A DNA stretch of 64,000 bases from Thioalbus denitrificans. Lineage in GTDB: Bacteria; Pseudomonadota; Gammaproteobacteria; DSM-26407. Where the stretch lies: positions 660,175 through 724,174 of the forward strand of contig NZ_QPJY01000001.1 of assembly GCF_003337735.1 (NCBI RefSeq). Reading direction: 5' to 3'. A program made the translations under genes and the position numbers. Of this stretch, positions 34,107 to 43,397 are shown piece after piece. Below the pieces are notes generated by a model. It made no database searches and was not told where the DNA came from. It worked only from the letters and a program-made list of their open reading frames with translations. Numbering within the stretch: position 1 is the first letter of the stretch; the number at the start of each line of letters is the position of its first letter.

Positions 34107-34671
34107 CGCAGCTCCGGTCGGTTGTCCAACAGGCCGTTGTTGTTTCCAAGTCAGGATGTTGAGATTGAAACCATGGCGCTCTCCCACCCGGCCGCCGGGA
34201 GGGCACAAAGCAGCGCATGCTCTCCTGATTGCTCAGCGATTCCCTAAGTTAAGGAAAAAACGCCTCGATAATCCACCCGGCCGGGTCACCTGGCGGCGTG
34301 ATCCGGTAGCCATTTCCGGGGACTGAAGCAATTTTTTTCAGTGGGGAAACGAAGCGGCGTGGTCATATGCCTGCCCTGCGGTCATCGCCCGGCAGTGCCC
34401 GTGGCGATGGGCGACGCCCCCCGGCCGACGGCCCGGGACCGGAGGCTTCCCGGGCGGGGGTGTGTGCGAGGGATGTGCCGCCGGCGCGAGGCCGGCGGCA
34501 CCTAGTGTACTGCGCCACTCCTGGTGGTGCTTCCAGAGCCCTCCGGGGACGTCAGGACAAGGCGCAGGCGACGACCCCTGGGGGGCATGCGTACCGTGCC
34601 TCCAGTGGGGAGGCAGGAGACGAATCCGCCCTCTGCCCCGTCTGCGCCGTCACGGGTGCAAGCTGCAGAGC
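34107..34671. other. Intergenic region, no gene seen
   Basis: The 565-bp gap between the CFA-type gene and the sulfur-globule-like gene has no supportable reading frame. It holds an 11-bp hairpin GTGCCGCCGGC/GCCGGCGGCAC at 34475-34501 and a repeat unit at 34502-34566. Confidence 0.7.
34502..34566. repeat. CTAGTGTACTGCGCC repeat unit
   Basis: A divergent copy of the 24467-24536 unit: CTAGTGTACTGCGCCACTCC, then TTCCAGAGCCCTCCGG and AGGACAAGGCGCAG. Confidence 0.7.
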
Positions 34672-34944
34672 TCAGTAGGGGACGCCCCAGTAGGGGTAGC
34701 CGCCCCAGTACGGATAGCCGCCGTAGGGATAGCCGTAGTAGGGGTAGCCGTACCACGGGGCGCCGTAGCCATCTCCCCAGCCACCGGCACCCATGTGGAA
34801 GCTGAAGTCACCCCAGCCATCACCCCAGCCGTCCCAGGGGCCCCAGCCGCCCCAGGGCCCCCACCAGGCATTAGCGGACTGCATCGGGAGGGCGAGCGCA
34901 ACACAGACGGCAGCCGCAGCCAGAACATTCTTCACGCTCTTCAT
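34672..34944 (-). CDS. Sulfur-globule-like structural protein
   Basis: A 90-residue exported protein: signal peptide (about 1-26, ending SANA), then WWGPWGGWGPWDGWGDGWGD and a C-terminal run of PYYGYPYGGYPYWGG repeats, rich in Gly, Trp, Tyr and Pro. This composition is like the sulfur globule proteins (SgpA/SgpB) that coat intracytoplasmic-periplasmic sulfur in sulfur-oxidising bacteria. GGAGGTACATGCC precedes the start. Similarity is by composition and ending, not a defined motif. Confidence 0.7.
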   Translation of the reverse strand: MKSVKNVLAAAAVCVALALPMQSANAWWGPWGGWGPWDGWGDGWGDFSFHMGAGGWGDGYGAPWYGYPYYGYPYGGYPYWGGYPYWGVPY

Positions 34945-35033
34945 GGCATGTACCTCCATTCCAGCTTGAACGAAGAAACCGGAAGAGGGGCCCGCCATGG
35001 GAGGCGGAATCTTCCCCGCTTCCTGCAAGATAA

Positions 35034-35061
35034 GTAATAGCTAATATTCTTGCGGAGTCAA
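35034..35061 (-). promoter_or_regulatory. Candidate promoter of the sulfur-globule-like gene
   Basis: On the minus strand TTGACT (35056-35061), a 16-bp spacer and TATTAC (35034-35039), in a locally A/T-rich stretch about 85 bp upstream of the start. Confidence 0.5.
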
Positions 35062-35148
35062 GTGGAATAGATCACCGCCAAGGACGCGAAGGGGAATGAA
35101 TGCAGGGCATGGGGGGACAGGGTGATGTGCCGGTTGCCAGCAGCCGGT

Positions 35149-35235
35149 TCAATCCCGTGGGCGGGCGGTGACGATGGCCAGCACCACGGCGCCGACGATG
35201 AGGGCCAGGATCAGCAACTCCGCGAACACGAGCAT
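35149..35235 (-). CDS. 28-residue membrane micro-protein
   Basis: MLVFAELLILALIVGAVVLA followed by IVTARPRD, one membrane helix. It begins 5 bp after the stop of the upstream gene in the same direction, so it may be translated from the same mRNA. No ribosome-binding site is clear and no family is recognised. Confidence 0.4.
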   Translation of the reverse strand: MLVFAELLILALIVGAVVLAIVTARPRD

Positions 35236-35239
35236 GGGA

Positions 35240-35545
35240 TCAGTGCAGGAAAATGCGGAAAACGAGTTCGATGAACAGGCCGAGGATGAACAGGCCGCCC
35301 ACGAAGGCCAGGAGATCCTCGGCGCTGGAGAGGGCCACCTTGATGAACACCGCCAGCCAGAGCAGGGCGGCGGCCATGCCCGGGATCAGGGCGGCGTTCT
35401 GCCAGGGGGCCCCTGCGGCGGCAACGTAGACAAGGGCGGTGAGCAGGCTTGCGAGGATGGCCCAGAGCAGGGCGCTGGCCAGCAGCGGGCCAGTGCCGGC
35501 CGCGGCCCGCAGGCTGTGCATCCAGGCCTGGAATGCGTGTCGCAT
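35240..35545 (-). CDS. Small membrane protein, unknown
   Basis: A 101-residue protein with about three hydrophobic helices (about 22-44, 52-70, 78-100), including LLAFVGGLFILGLFIELVF. It lies downstream of the zapG-like gene in the same direction (34 bp gap) and may be an operon partner. Not recognised. Confidence 0.65.
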   Translation of the reverse strand: MRHAFQAWMHSLRAAAGTGPLLASALLWAILASLLTALVYVAAAGAPWQNAALIPGMAAALLWLAVFIKVALSSAEDLLAFVGGLFILGLFIELVFRIFLH

Positions 35546-35578
35546 GGCGGTGTCCGGGATGCGCCGGTTGCCTGTTGC

Positions 35579-36124
35579 TCAGGCGTCCGGGGCATAGTCC
35601 TTGGGGGGTTCGGGCTCGCCGGGGCGGGTGGTCGCCTGTTTCCCGGCCGGCTCCTCCTTGTCCCGGATGCCCGGTGCGTAGCCATGGGGCGGCGGCTCCG
35701 GGGGAGGCTCGGTCGCTTCCGGCTTGGGTTGCGGCGGGTGCGGCTGGTGGGTCGGATGCGGCGCGGGCCGCGGCGGCGGGCCCTCCGCGGTGCTCTGCTC
35801 GCCGATCAGCCGGGGTTCGGCGAACTGCAGGGCCGGGTTGACGGCCTCGTCACCGCAGAGACTCTCGGCGCCCTGGGCCAGGTGCTGGTAGACCGCCTTG
35901 TAGCTCTGGGTCATGGCGTTGACCAGATCGGCGGTGCGGCTGAAGTGGTCGGTGACCTCCTCGCGGTAGTGCTTGTGCTTTTCCTGCAGTTCCGCGATTT
36001 GGGCCAGCAGTTGCTGCTGGCGCCTGCGTCCGGGGATGAACAGGTAAGTCAGGGCGCCGCCCACGGCCAGGCCGATGACGAAAATCAAGATGCCTGGCAG
36101 CCAGGCGATGCTCTGTCCTTCCAC
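35579..36124 (-). CDS. zapG: YhcB/ZapG-family protein
   Basis: A 181-residue protein with one N-terminal membrane helix (ILIFVIGLAVGGALTYLFIP), a coiled-coil segment (about 35-70, KHYREEVTDHFSRTADLVN) and a proline/acid-rich tail. ZapG (YhcB, DUF1043) coordinates cell-wall elongation and division in enterobacteria. The HYREEVTDHFSRTADLVNAM signature is the family hallmark. Confidence 0.88.
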   Translation of the reverse strand: MEGQSIAWLPGILIFVIGLAVGGALTYLFIPGRRRQQQLLAQIAELQEKHKHYREEVTDHFSRTADLVNAMTQSYKAVYQHLAQGAESLCGDEAVNPALQFAEPRLIGEQSTAEGPPPRPAPHPTHQPHPPQPKPEATEPPPEPPPHGYAPGIRDKEEPAGKQATTRPGEPEPPKDYAPDA

Positions 36125-36220
36125 CCCGTCTCTCCAGTCCTTCCCAATGGGTTCTAGTGGCGTTGTCGCGCTCCAGGGGCAAGTATACCGGCTTTGACGC
36201 CCGAATCGGCAATCGCCGCT

Positions 36221-37072
36221 TCAGCGCCAGCCGGTCTTGGTGGGTGGGATGACCGCGTTGCGCGCACCCGAGAGGTGGGCGTAGTCGAGCGTGACCAGGA
36301 ACAGTTCCACGCCGCTCAGATCGGCGCCGGTCAGGTTGGCGTTGCGCAGGATCGAGCCGGTCAGGCTGGCGTGGCTCAGGTCGGAATCGGTGAGGTCGGC
36401 GTCGCGCAGGTTGGCCTCCTGGATGACGGTGTGATCGAGCCGGGCCCCGTGCAGTATCGCTCCGCGCAGGTTGGCCAGGTTGAGCACCGCCGCCTTGCTT
36501 CCCGTGGTGGCGCCGAGATGGGCGCGGCTGAGATCGGCATGGATCAGGTTGGCGCTGTTCAGGTGCGCCCCGGAGAGCATGGCGTCGCACAACTCGGCCT
36601 CGCGCAAATCGGCGTCGATCAGGAGGCTCCCGGTGAGATCGGTGAACCGCATGTTGGTCATGCACAGCGTGGCACCGCGCAGGTCCGCCTCGTTCAGCCG
36701 TGCGTGTTCCAGGTTGGCCTGGTGCAGATCCGCCAGGCGCAGATCGACGCGCCGCAGATCCGCCCCGGAGAAGTTGCACTCCACCAGGACCGCCGCGCCG
36801 CCATGGGTCCCGTCGCCGAATTTCGCGCCGGTGAGATCGGCGCCGCTCAGGTTGGCGCGATTGAGGTGGGCGCCGCGCAGGTCGGCATTGATCAGGCGGG
36901 CGCCGACGAGGTTGGCGTCGCGGAGGTTGGCATAGACCAGGTGGGCGCCCTCCAGGTTCGCCTCGTGCAGGTCGGCATGCTCGAGGTTCATGTCCGTGAG
37001 GTCGGCGCCCGCGAGGCTGTCGCCCGCGAAGGTGGCGATGATCGATCCGGTGATGCGGTTCCTGATCTCCAT
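36221..37072 (-). CDS. Pentapeptide-repeat protein
   Basis: A 283-residue protein composed of A(D/N)LXX pentapeptides over almost its full length, for example [20 protein letters not shown]. Such proteins form a right-handed quadrilateral beta helix; some are DNA mimics that protect gyrase, most are unknown. No extra domain is visible. Confidence 0.9.
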   Translation of the reverse strand: MEIRNRITGSIIATFAGDSLAGADLTDMNLEHADLHEANLEGAHLVYANLRDANLVGARLINADLRGAHLNRANLSGADLTGAKFGDGTHGGAAVLVECNFSGADLRRVDLRLADLHQANLEHARLNEADLRGATLCMTNMRFTDLTGSLLIDADLREAELCDAMLSGAHLNSANLIHADLSRAHLGATTGSKAAVLNLANLRGAILHGARLDHTVIQEANLRDADLTDSDLSHASLTGSILRNANLTGADLSGVELFLVTLDYAHLSGARNAVIPPTKTGWR

Positions 37073-37150
37073 GGAGGCTCCCCCTGCGACACGCCGGTGT
37101 TGCCCGGCTCGTGTTTTATAGGTTGCTTATATGTCCCGCTGTTATGAATT

Positions 37151-37422
37151 GTAGTGTAGTGCGTCACTCTTGGAGGCGCATTCAGCGAGTCGCCGGCCGG
37201 TCAGATGCAAGGCGCGCTTGCGCAGGAATGGCAGGCCCCCTTTCAAGCAAGCGCAACGCCGCAGATGGCCGGCCGGCGGCTCGCCCGGAGGGAGCCCCCC
37301 GAAAGCGCCATGACGGCGTTGCAGCGCTTGACAAGGGAACAACCATTGCCTGCGCACTGCGCCTTGTCCTGGCACTTTCGGGGGGCTCTGAAAGTGCCTC
37401 CAAGAGTGACGCACTACACTAG
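37151..37422. mobile_element. MITE-like element with GTAGTGTAGTGCGTCACTCT ends
   Basis: A 272-bp element whose 29-bp ends are inverted: GTAGTGTAGTGCGTCACTCT at 37151 and the inverse ending ACGCACTACACTAG at 37422. Additional inner dyads (GGCGCGCTTGCGCAG, GCGCCTTGTCC) are present. The right half matches the units at 24467 and 34502. No gene inside. Confidence 0.8.
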
Positions 37423-37483
37423 CACATGTGCCCGTCGCCAGTGGTCCGGGACCAGGCCGTTGATGATGGAACGGATCACTGGT

Positions 37484-38557
37484 ATGGATGGGCTAGATTC
37501 CGCCAATGAGTCGCCGGTCATGGGTGCGCTGCTGCTCCTTCTTCTGCTCTGTCTGTCGCCGCCGGTTTCCGCGCCGCTGCTGGCCGCGCCGGAGGAGTCG
37601 CTCGATCCGCTCGATTTCGACGACCGCCCCCTGTCCCAGGAGGTCCGGCACCCGGCCTGGTTCAAGCTGAGCTTCCTGGACCTGCGCGAGGATCTGCGCG
37701 AGAGCGTGCAGGCGGGCAAGCGGGGGCTCATCGTCTATTTCGGCCAGAAGTTCTGTCCCTACTGCCGCAACCTGATGGAAATCAACTTCCGCCAGGAGGA
37801 TATCGTGGCCTACACCCGTGCCCATTTCGACGTGGTTGCCATCGATATCCACGGCTCGGGCACGGTGACCGACCTCGCCGGGCGGGAGTGGGACGAAGGG
37901 GCGTTCGCGGAGGCGCAGAAGGCCAATTTCACGCCCACCCTGGTGTGGTACGACAGCAGCGGCGGCGAGGCGCTGCGGCTGCGCGGCTACTACCCTCCCT
38001 ACCAGTTCCGCGCCGCCCTGGAGTACGTGGCCGACGGCCACTACCTGGTGGAGAGCTTCGCCGACTACCTGGAACGGGGCGCGGGCGTGTTCAGCTCCGA
38101 TCCGGACCTGCTCACCGAAGAGCCCTTCTTCTCGTCCGGGCCCTACATGCTCGACCGCTCCCGGAGACCCGCGCAGACGCCGCTGGTGGTGTTCTTCGAG
38201 CAGCCCCGCTGCCACCCCTGCGACGTCCTCCATGCCGGACCCCTGCAGGACCCGGCGATCACCGCCAGGCTGCGGGAGCTGGAGGCGGTGCAGCTCGACC
38301 GGTCGGCCGAAACGCCGGTCATCACCCCCGCGGGTGAGCGCCTGACCGCCCGCGAGTGGTCGCGGCGGCTCGGCCTGTTCTACACCCCCACGCTGCTGTT
38401 CTTCGATGAGCAGGGCGCCGAGATTCTGCGCGTCGACTCGGTGGTGCAGTTCTACCGCCTCGGCAACGTGCTCGAGTACATCACCAGCGGCGCCTACCGC
38501 GACTTTCCCGACTACCGCCGCTGGCGCGACAGTGGCGGCGACCGTCCCGGCGGCTGA
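37484..38557 (+). CDS. Exported protein with two thioredoxin-like domains
   Basis: A 357-residue protein with a signal peptide (MGALLLLLLLCLSPPVSA region), a first thioredoxin-like domain with CPYC (VYFGQKFCPYCRNLME) and a second with CHPC (VVFFEQPRCHPCDVLH). The first resembles SoxW-type proteins. It probably handles disulfides or sulfur in the periplasm. Starts 37463, 37484 and 37520 are all possible; 37484 is a compromise. It lies right after the 37151-37422 element. Confidence 0.82.
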   Translation: MDGLDSANESPVMGALLLLLLLCLSPPVSAPLLAAPEESLDPLDFDDRPLSQEVRHPAWFKLSFLDLREDLRESVQAGKRGLIVYFGQKFCPYCRNLMEINFRQEDIVAYTRAHFDVVAIDIHGSGTVTDLAGREWDEGAFAEAQKANFTPTLVWYDSSGGEALRLRGYYPPYQFRAALEYVADGHYLVESFADYLERGAGVFSSDPDLLTEEPFFSSGPYMLDRSRRPAQTPLVVFFEQPRCHPCDVLHAGPLQDPAITARLRELEAVQLDRSAETPVITPAGERLTAREWSRRLGLFYTPTLLFFDEQGAEILRVDSVVQFYRLGNVLEYITSGAYRDFPDYRRWRDSGGDRPGG

Positions 38558-38574
38558 TGCGGCTGTGGATTGCT

Positions 38575-38670
38575 GCCACGGAGGACGCCGGGCGCACAGG
38601 GCCTTGTGAACGACGTAAACGATGTTGCGGCCTGTCGTCTTCTCGGCGAGCCCTGTGATCTCTGTGGCCG
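38575..38670. repeat. GCCACGGAGG-type inverted-repeat element
   Basis: Left arm GCCACGGAGGACGCCGGGCG, right arm ending CCCTGTGATCTCTGTGGC (to 38665). Divergent copy of the 29061-29191 element. Confidence 0.65.
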
Positions 38671-38696
38671 TGCCTTGATTCATTGCGAGGTGATGA

Positions 38697-39338
38697 ATGG
38701 TGGAACCATCCGACTTTCCCTGCGGCAAGACCCCGGTCATGATTCCGGGTCCGGCCGGTGAGCTGGAGGCGCTGTGCGGCTGCCCGCGGGAGCCGGCCGG
38801 CGCCACCGCGGTGATCTGCCATCCGCACCCGCTCCACGGCGGCACCATGCACAACAAGGTGGTCTACACCGTGGCGCGGGCCCTGGAGGATCTGGGCCTG
38901 TATACGGTGCGGTTCAACTTCCGCGGGGTGGGCGCCAGCACCGGGGTCTTCGACGCCGGCCGGGGGGAGACCGAGGACCTGCTGGCGGTCCTGCGCTGGG
39001 CGGCCGGGCGGCGCCCGGGCGACCGTTTCTGGCTGGCCGGCTTCTCCTTCGGCTCCTATGTCGCGGCCCGGGCCGTATCGCGGTGGGCCACCGAACGGCT
39101 CATCAGCATCGCCCCGCCCGTGGCGCGTTTCGATTTCAGCGAGTTTCCCCGCCCCGACTGCCCGTGGCTGGTGGTGCAGGGGGACGCCGACGAGGTGGTG
39201 GACCCCGGCGCGGTGTTCGGCTGGCTGGAGGGGCTCCAGCCCGCGCCCGAGGTGATCCGCATGGAAGGCGCCGGCCATTTCTTCCATGGCCGTCTCATCG
39301 AGTTGCGCGAGCAGCTCAAGTCCGCCCTGGGAGCCTGA
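38697..39338 (+). CDS. Alpha/beta hydrolase, YbgG/YpfH-like
   Basis: A 213-residue alpha/beta hydrolase with the oxyanion segment HPHPLHGGTMHN, nucleophile elbow GFSFGS, acid in VQGDADEVVDP and His in GAGHFFHG. The HPHP signature is shared by bacterial hydrolases of unknown substrate. GAGG precedes the start. Monocistronic between two repeats. Confidence 0.85.
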   Translation: MVEPSDFPCGKTPVMIPGPAGELEALCGCPREPAGATAVICHPHPLHGGTMHNKVVYTVARALEDLGLYTVRFNFRGVGASTGVFDAGRGETEDLLAVLRWAAGRRPGDRFWLAGFSFGSYVAARAVSRWATERLISIAPPVARFDFSEFPRPDCPWLVVQGDADEVVDPGAVFGWLEGLQPAPEVIRMEGAGHFFHGRLIELREQLKSALGA

Positions 39339-39487
39339 GGGCGGTCGCCTCATTCAGCCGCTCTATCCTTACGAATAATCCGTTTATTTCCACCCGCTCT
39401 CCGGTTGTGCTACCTATTGGACCCACGCGCACCTGCAGGCGCAATCCATAAGCGGTACATAACGATATAGAGATGGAGGGTTGTACG

Positions 39488-40108
39488 ATGGTGGAGTTCT
39501 ACAAGCGGCTCGTGTCGAAGCCCCTGCCGGCGGGTACGCCGGTCTACCGCGCCGATCGGGTGCTGTCCGGGACGGTGACCCTGGAGAGTCCGGCGCTGGA
39601 CGTGATGACCGACCTGAAGCGGGTCAAGGTGGTGACCATCACCGCCGACGCCAACCTGGACGATGCCATCAACCGCATGGTCTGTGCCGGCGTGCGCATG
39701 CTGCTGGTGGTGGACCGCGACGACGCGGTGATGGGGGTGCTGACCTCCCGTGACCTCAGCGGCGAGCGCCCGGTGGAGTATGCGTCCCGTGAGCGCGTGG
39801 CCCGGGAATCGATCCGGGTGGGCGACATCATGACCCCCCGCGAGCAGATGGAAGTGCTGTGCATGGATGATGTGGAGCGCAGCCGGGTGGGCGACCTGGT
39901 GGAGACGCTCCGTCTCGCCGGCCGCCAGCACGCGGTGGTGGTGGAAAAGGCCGGGATCGCCGGCCAGATGGCCATTCGGGGGATCTTCTCCGTCACCCGC
40001 ATCGGCCGCCAGCTCGGGGTGGAGATCCAGCCCACGGGCCTGGTGCAGAGCTTCGCCGAGCTGGAGATGGTGATGAACGCCTCCACGCTGCGCGCCGCGG
40101 CGGTCTGA
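39488..40108 (+). CDS. CBS-domain pair protein
   Basis: A 206-residue protein with two CBS motifs (about 35-95: VVTITADANLDDAINRMVCA, MGVLTSRDLSG; and about 105-175: VGDIMTPREQMEVL, RGIFSVTRIGRQLG). CBS pairs bind adenosyl nucleotides and often gate enzymes or transporters. GGAGGG precedes the ATG. Partner unknown. Confidence 0.88.
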   Translation: MVEFYKRLVSKPLPAGTPVYRADRVLSGTVTLESPALDVMTDLKRVKVVTITADANLDDAINRMVCAGVRMLLVVDRDDAVMGVLTSRDLSGERPVEYASRERVARESIRVGDIMTPREQMEVLCMDDVERSRVGDLVETLRLAGRQHAVVVEKAGIAGQMAIRGIFSVTRIGRQLGVEIQPTGLVQSFAELEMVMNASTLRAAAV

Positions 40109-40131
40109 TCCGGGTCTTCACCGTTCGTTCT

Positions 40132-40398
40132 TCACCACGAAGGCACGAAGGACACGAAGAGAACGAGGACGAAAAGATTTGACCGCAGATTTCGCTGATT
40201 TACGTTGATTTTTATCGTCCACCACCGGATTGCACGCTGACAACCCTGGTTGCGGTGTTTAAGGTCGAAAGTGCCATCGGCTGGAAACTGGCAGCCGTGG
40301 TCATTCGCGCAACCATCATCCGGGCACAAAAAATCTGTGTTAATCAGCGAAATCTGCGGTTAACTGTCTTTTGTTTTTCCTTCGTGCCTTCGTGGTGA
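40132..40398. mobile_element. TCACCACGAAGG MITE-like element, copy 1 of an inverted pair
   Basis: Outer arms at 40132 and 40398, inner arms ACCGCAGATTTCGCTGATTT near 40183 and the inverse ending about 40361. Read in the reverse orientation, the core is almost identical to 44125-44400 (few substitutions, one indel), so the two copies are recent relatives placed head to head. Confidence 0.88.
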
Positions 40399-40408
40399 AA
40401 ACAATCAG

Positions 40409-43096
40409 TCATTCACGCGGCGGGTTGAGGGGCAGGACCACTTCCACCACCTCCTCGGCCTCGTTGTAGCGGGTCCTGAACCCCAGGCGCCGGCTCAGGT
40501 TGAGCATGGCGCGGTTCTGGGGCAGCACCTGGGCCATGATTTCGCCCGTGCCCCGCTCCCGGCAGTAGCGCACCATCTTCTCCAGCAGGCTGTGTCCCAG
40601 CCCCTCCCCCTTCTGATCCGAACGGACCATGATGCCGAATTCCGCGCTCTGGTTGTCGGGATCGGTGATGGTGCGCACCACGCCCAGGGTTTCCGGTTTG
40701 CCGTTCGCGTCGGTTGCGGTGGCGATGAAGGCCATTTCGCGGTCGTAGTCGATCTGGGTCAGGCGCGCCATCTCCGTGTGGGGCAGGCTGCGGATGGAGC
40801 GGAAGAAGCGGAAGTAGATGTCCTCGGGGGTGAGCTGGCCGAAGAAGGCGTAGTGGGCCGGCTCGTCCTCCGGACGGATGGGGCGCAGGGTCACCTGGCG
40901 CCCGGAGCGCAGGGTGGTGCACTCCTCGAGCTCCTGGGGATAGGGGCGGATGGCGAGCCGGGCCGCGCCGGTGACGGTGGCCGGAGCGATGCGCATGCGC
41001 GCATCCAGCGCCAGTACCCCCTGGTGATCGGCGAACAGCGGGTTGATGTCCAGCTCCACCACCTCGGGCAGATCGGTGATGAGCTGGGAGACCTTGATGA
41101 TGGTCATCTTCACCGCGTCGAGATCCGCGGCCGAGCGCCCGCGGTAGCCCTCCAGCAGCTTGGAGATGCGGGTGCGGGAGATGAGCTCGCCGGCCAGGCC
41201 CATGTTCAGGGGGGGCAGCGCAACCGCCCGGTCGCCGATGACCTCCACCGCCACGCCGCCGTGGCCGAACAGGACGACGGGGCCGAAGATGCTGTCGTCG
41301 GTGGCGCCGATGATGACCTCGTGCGCCCCGGGACGGCGCGCCATGTTCTGCACCGTGAAGGCGATGGCGAGCTCGGGGTAGAGCTCCCGCACGCGCTTGA
41401 TCATGCCCTCGGCGGCCTTGCGCACCTCCCCCGGCGTGTCGAGGTCCAGCACCACCCCGCCCACGTCCGACTTGTGGACGATCTCGTGGTTCAGCACCTT
41501 CAGCGCCACGGGAAAGCCGATGGCCTCGGCGATGGTGACCGCCTCGTCCACGTTCTTCGCAATGCGGGTGTCGACGATCGGCACGCCGTAGGCGGCCAGG
41601 ACCTCCTTGGCCTCGGGTTCGGTGAGCACGGTGCGCCCGGCATCCAGGGCATCGCGGATGATGTGCTGCGCGGTCTCGGTGTCGGGGGTGAAACCCTCCG
41701 GGATGGAGGGGGGGGTCTCCATCAGCAGTTCCTGGTTGCGCTTGTAGCGCACCATGTGCATGAAGGCCCGCACCGCCATGTCGGGGGTTTCATAGGTGGG
41801 TATCCCGGCGCGGGCGAAGAGCCGGCGTGCCTTCTCGGCGGTGTTGTGCCCCAGCCAGCTGGTGAGGACGTTGCGGCGCGAGCCGCGCACCACCTGGGCC
41901 ACGGCGCGGGCCGACTCCTCGCCGGCCGCCACGGCGGTGGGCACATGCATCACCAGCAGCGCATCCACGTTGGGATCCTGGAGCAGGATGCGGGTGGCCT
42001 CGCGGAAACGCTCGGGCGGGGCATCGCCGATGATGTCCACGGGATTGCCGTGGGACCAGGTCTCGGGCAGCAGTTCGTCCAGCGACTGCAGCGTCTCCTG
42101 GGACAGCTCGGCCATCCGGCCGCCCATGGTGATGAGGGCGTCGGTGGCCATGACGCCGGGTCCGCCGCCATTGGTGAGGATGGCGAGCCGATCCCCCTTC
42201 AGCGGCTGCATCCGGGCCAGGGTCTCCACCGCGTCGAACAACTCCGCCACCGTGTACACCCGCAGCATGCCCGCACGCTGCAGGGCGGCGTCGTAGACGT
42301 GATCGGCCCCGGCCAGCGCGCCGGTGTGGGAGGCCGCCGCCCGGGCGCCCTCGGGGACGCGACCGGACTTGATGGCCAACACCGGCTTGTTGCGGGCCGC
42401 GGCCCGGGCCGCCGAGATGAACTTGCGCGCGTCGCGGACCGATTCGATGTAGAGCAGGATGGCCCGGGTGCTGGGGTCGCTGGCCAGGTAGTCGAGCACG
42501 TCGCCGAAGTCCACGTCCGCCGCGTCGCCCAGGGAGATGAAGTGGGAGAAGCCGATGTTGTGGGCCTGGGACCAGTCCAGGACCGCCGTGCACAGGGCGC
42601 CGGACTGGGAGACGAAGGCGACCTTCCCCGGCGGCGGCTGCACGTGCGCGAAGCTGGCGTTCAGTCCCACCCCGGGCACCAGCATGCCCAGGCAGTTGGG
42701 CCCGAGAATGCGCAGGCCGTGGGGACGCGCGGCCTCGAGCGCCGCCTGGCTGAGGGTGCGGCCCTGTTCGTCGCGGTGCTGGGCCATGCCGGCGCTGAGG
42801 ACCACGGCGGCGCGGGTGCCCCGCACGCCCAGCTCGCCGATCAGCGCGGGCACCGTATGGTCCGGGGTGGCGATGATGGCGAGATCGGGGGCCAGCGGCA
42901 GGGCGGCCACGTCGGGATAGGCCAGTACGCCGGATACCGCCTCGTACTTGGGATTCACCGGCATCACCGGCCCCTTGAAACCGCCCATGAGCAGGTTCTG
43001 CATGACCAGGTTGCCGATGCTGTGCTCCCGGGTGGATGCGCCGATGACAGCGACGGAGCGCGGCTTGAAGAGGGAGTCGAGGTTGCGGACGCTCAT
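40409..43096 (-). CDS. Acyl-CoA synthetase (ADP-forming)/GNAT acetyltransferase fusion, Pat-like
   Basis: An 895-residue protein with a CoA-binding domain (SVAVIGASTREHSIGNLVMQ), a succinyl-CoA-ligase-like domain, an ATP-grasp segment and a C-terminal GNAT domain (FGIMVRSDQKGEGLGHSLLE) from about 730. This order is that of PatZ/Pat-type protein lysine acetyltransferases that control acetyl-CoA synthetase by acetylation. The phosphohistidine residues needed for ligase action were not checked. It lies between two inverted copies of the same element. Confidence 0.9.
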   Translation of the reverse strand: MSVRNLDSLFKPRSVAVIGASTREHSIGNLVMQNLLMGGFKGPVMPVNPKYEAVSGVLAYPDVAALPLAPDLAIIATPDHTVPALIGELGVRGTRAAVVLSAGMAQHRDEQGRTLSQAALEAARPHGLRILGPNCLGMLVPGVGLNASFAHVQPPPGKVAFVSQSGALCTAVLDWSQAHNIGFSHFISLGDAADVDFGDVLDYLASDPSTRAILLYIESVRDARKFISAARAAARNKPVLAIKSGRVPEGARAAASHTGALAGADHVYDAALQRAGMLRVYTVAELFDAVETLARMQPLKGDRLAILTNGGGPGVMATDALITMGGRMAELSQETLQSLDELLPETWSHGNPVDIIGDAPPERFREATRILLQDPNVDALLVMHVPTAVAAGEESARAVAQVVRGSRRNVLTSWLGHNTAEKARRLFARAGIPTYETPDMAVRAFMHMVRYKRNQELLMETPPSIPEGFTPDTETAQHIIRDALDAGRTVLTEPEAKEVLAAYGVPIVDTRIAKNVDEAVTIAEAIGFPVALKVLNHEIVHKSDVGGVVLDLDTPGEVRKAAEGMIKRVRELYPELAIAFTVQNMARRPGAHEVIIGATDDSIFGPVVLFGHGGVAVEVIGDRAVALPPLNMGLAGELISRTRISKLLEGYRGRSAADLDAVKMTIIKVSQLITDLPEVVELDINPLFADHQGVLALDARMRIAPATVTGAARLAIRPYPQELEECTTLRSGRQVTLRPIRPEDEPAHYAFFGQLTPEDIYFRFFRSIRSLPHTEMARLTQIDYDREMAFIATATDANGKPETLGVVRTITDPDNQSAEFGIMVRSDQKGEGLGHSLLEKMVRYCRERGTGEIMAQVLPQNRAMLNLSRRLGFRTRYNEAEEVVEVVLPLNPPRE

Positions 43097-43397
43097 GGTG
43101 GCAGGGGTCCTGGGAATGTCTGTGCGAACGTGTGGGCAGGTCTGGATTGTGCGCTGCAATAAACGATTATAGCGCCCCTTGCCGCCGGGGACAGTCCGGC
43201 TGTCCGTCCGGGAGTGGAAATGCCGGACCTCCGTCGGCGGGGGCGATTGCAGCAAAGTGTAGTTGACTGCGCCGGGCGAGTTCCCGTGCCGCCGTCCGGA
43301 CGCGCGGACCCACGGTCCGGCAGGGCGGGTTTCCGTGCGGTTGCCCGGGTGTGGGATGATTCCCGCTCCAGGTTCGCGTCCAGGCCTACGATGCCCG

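Noticed and set aside
40592-43162. An 856-codon open frame on the plus strand
   Set aside because: It lies fully antisense to the acyl-CoA synthetase/GNAT gene and has GC-shadow composition rich in Gly, His and Arg, with no recognisable domain.
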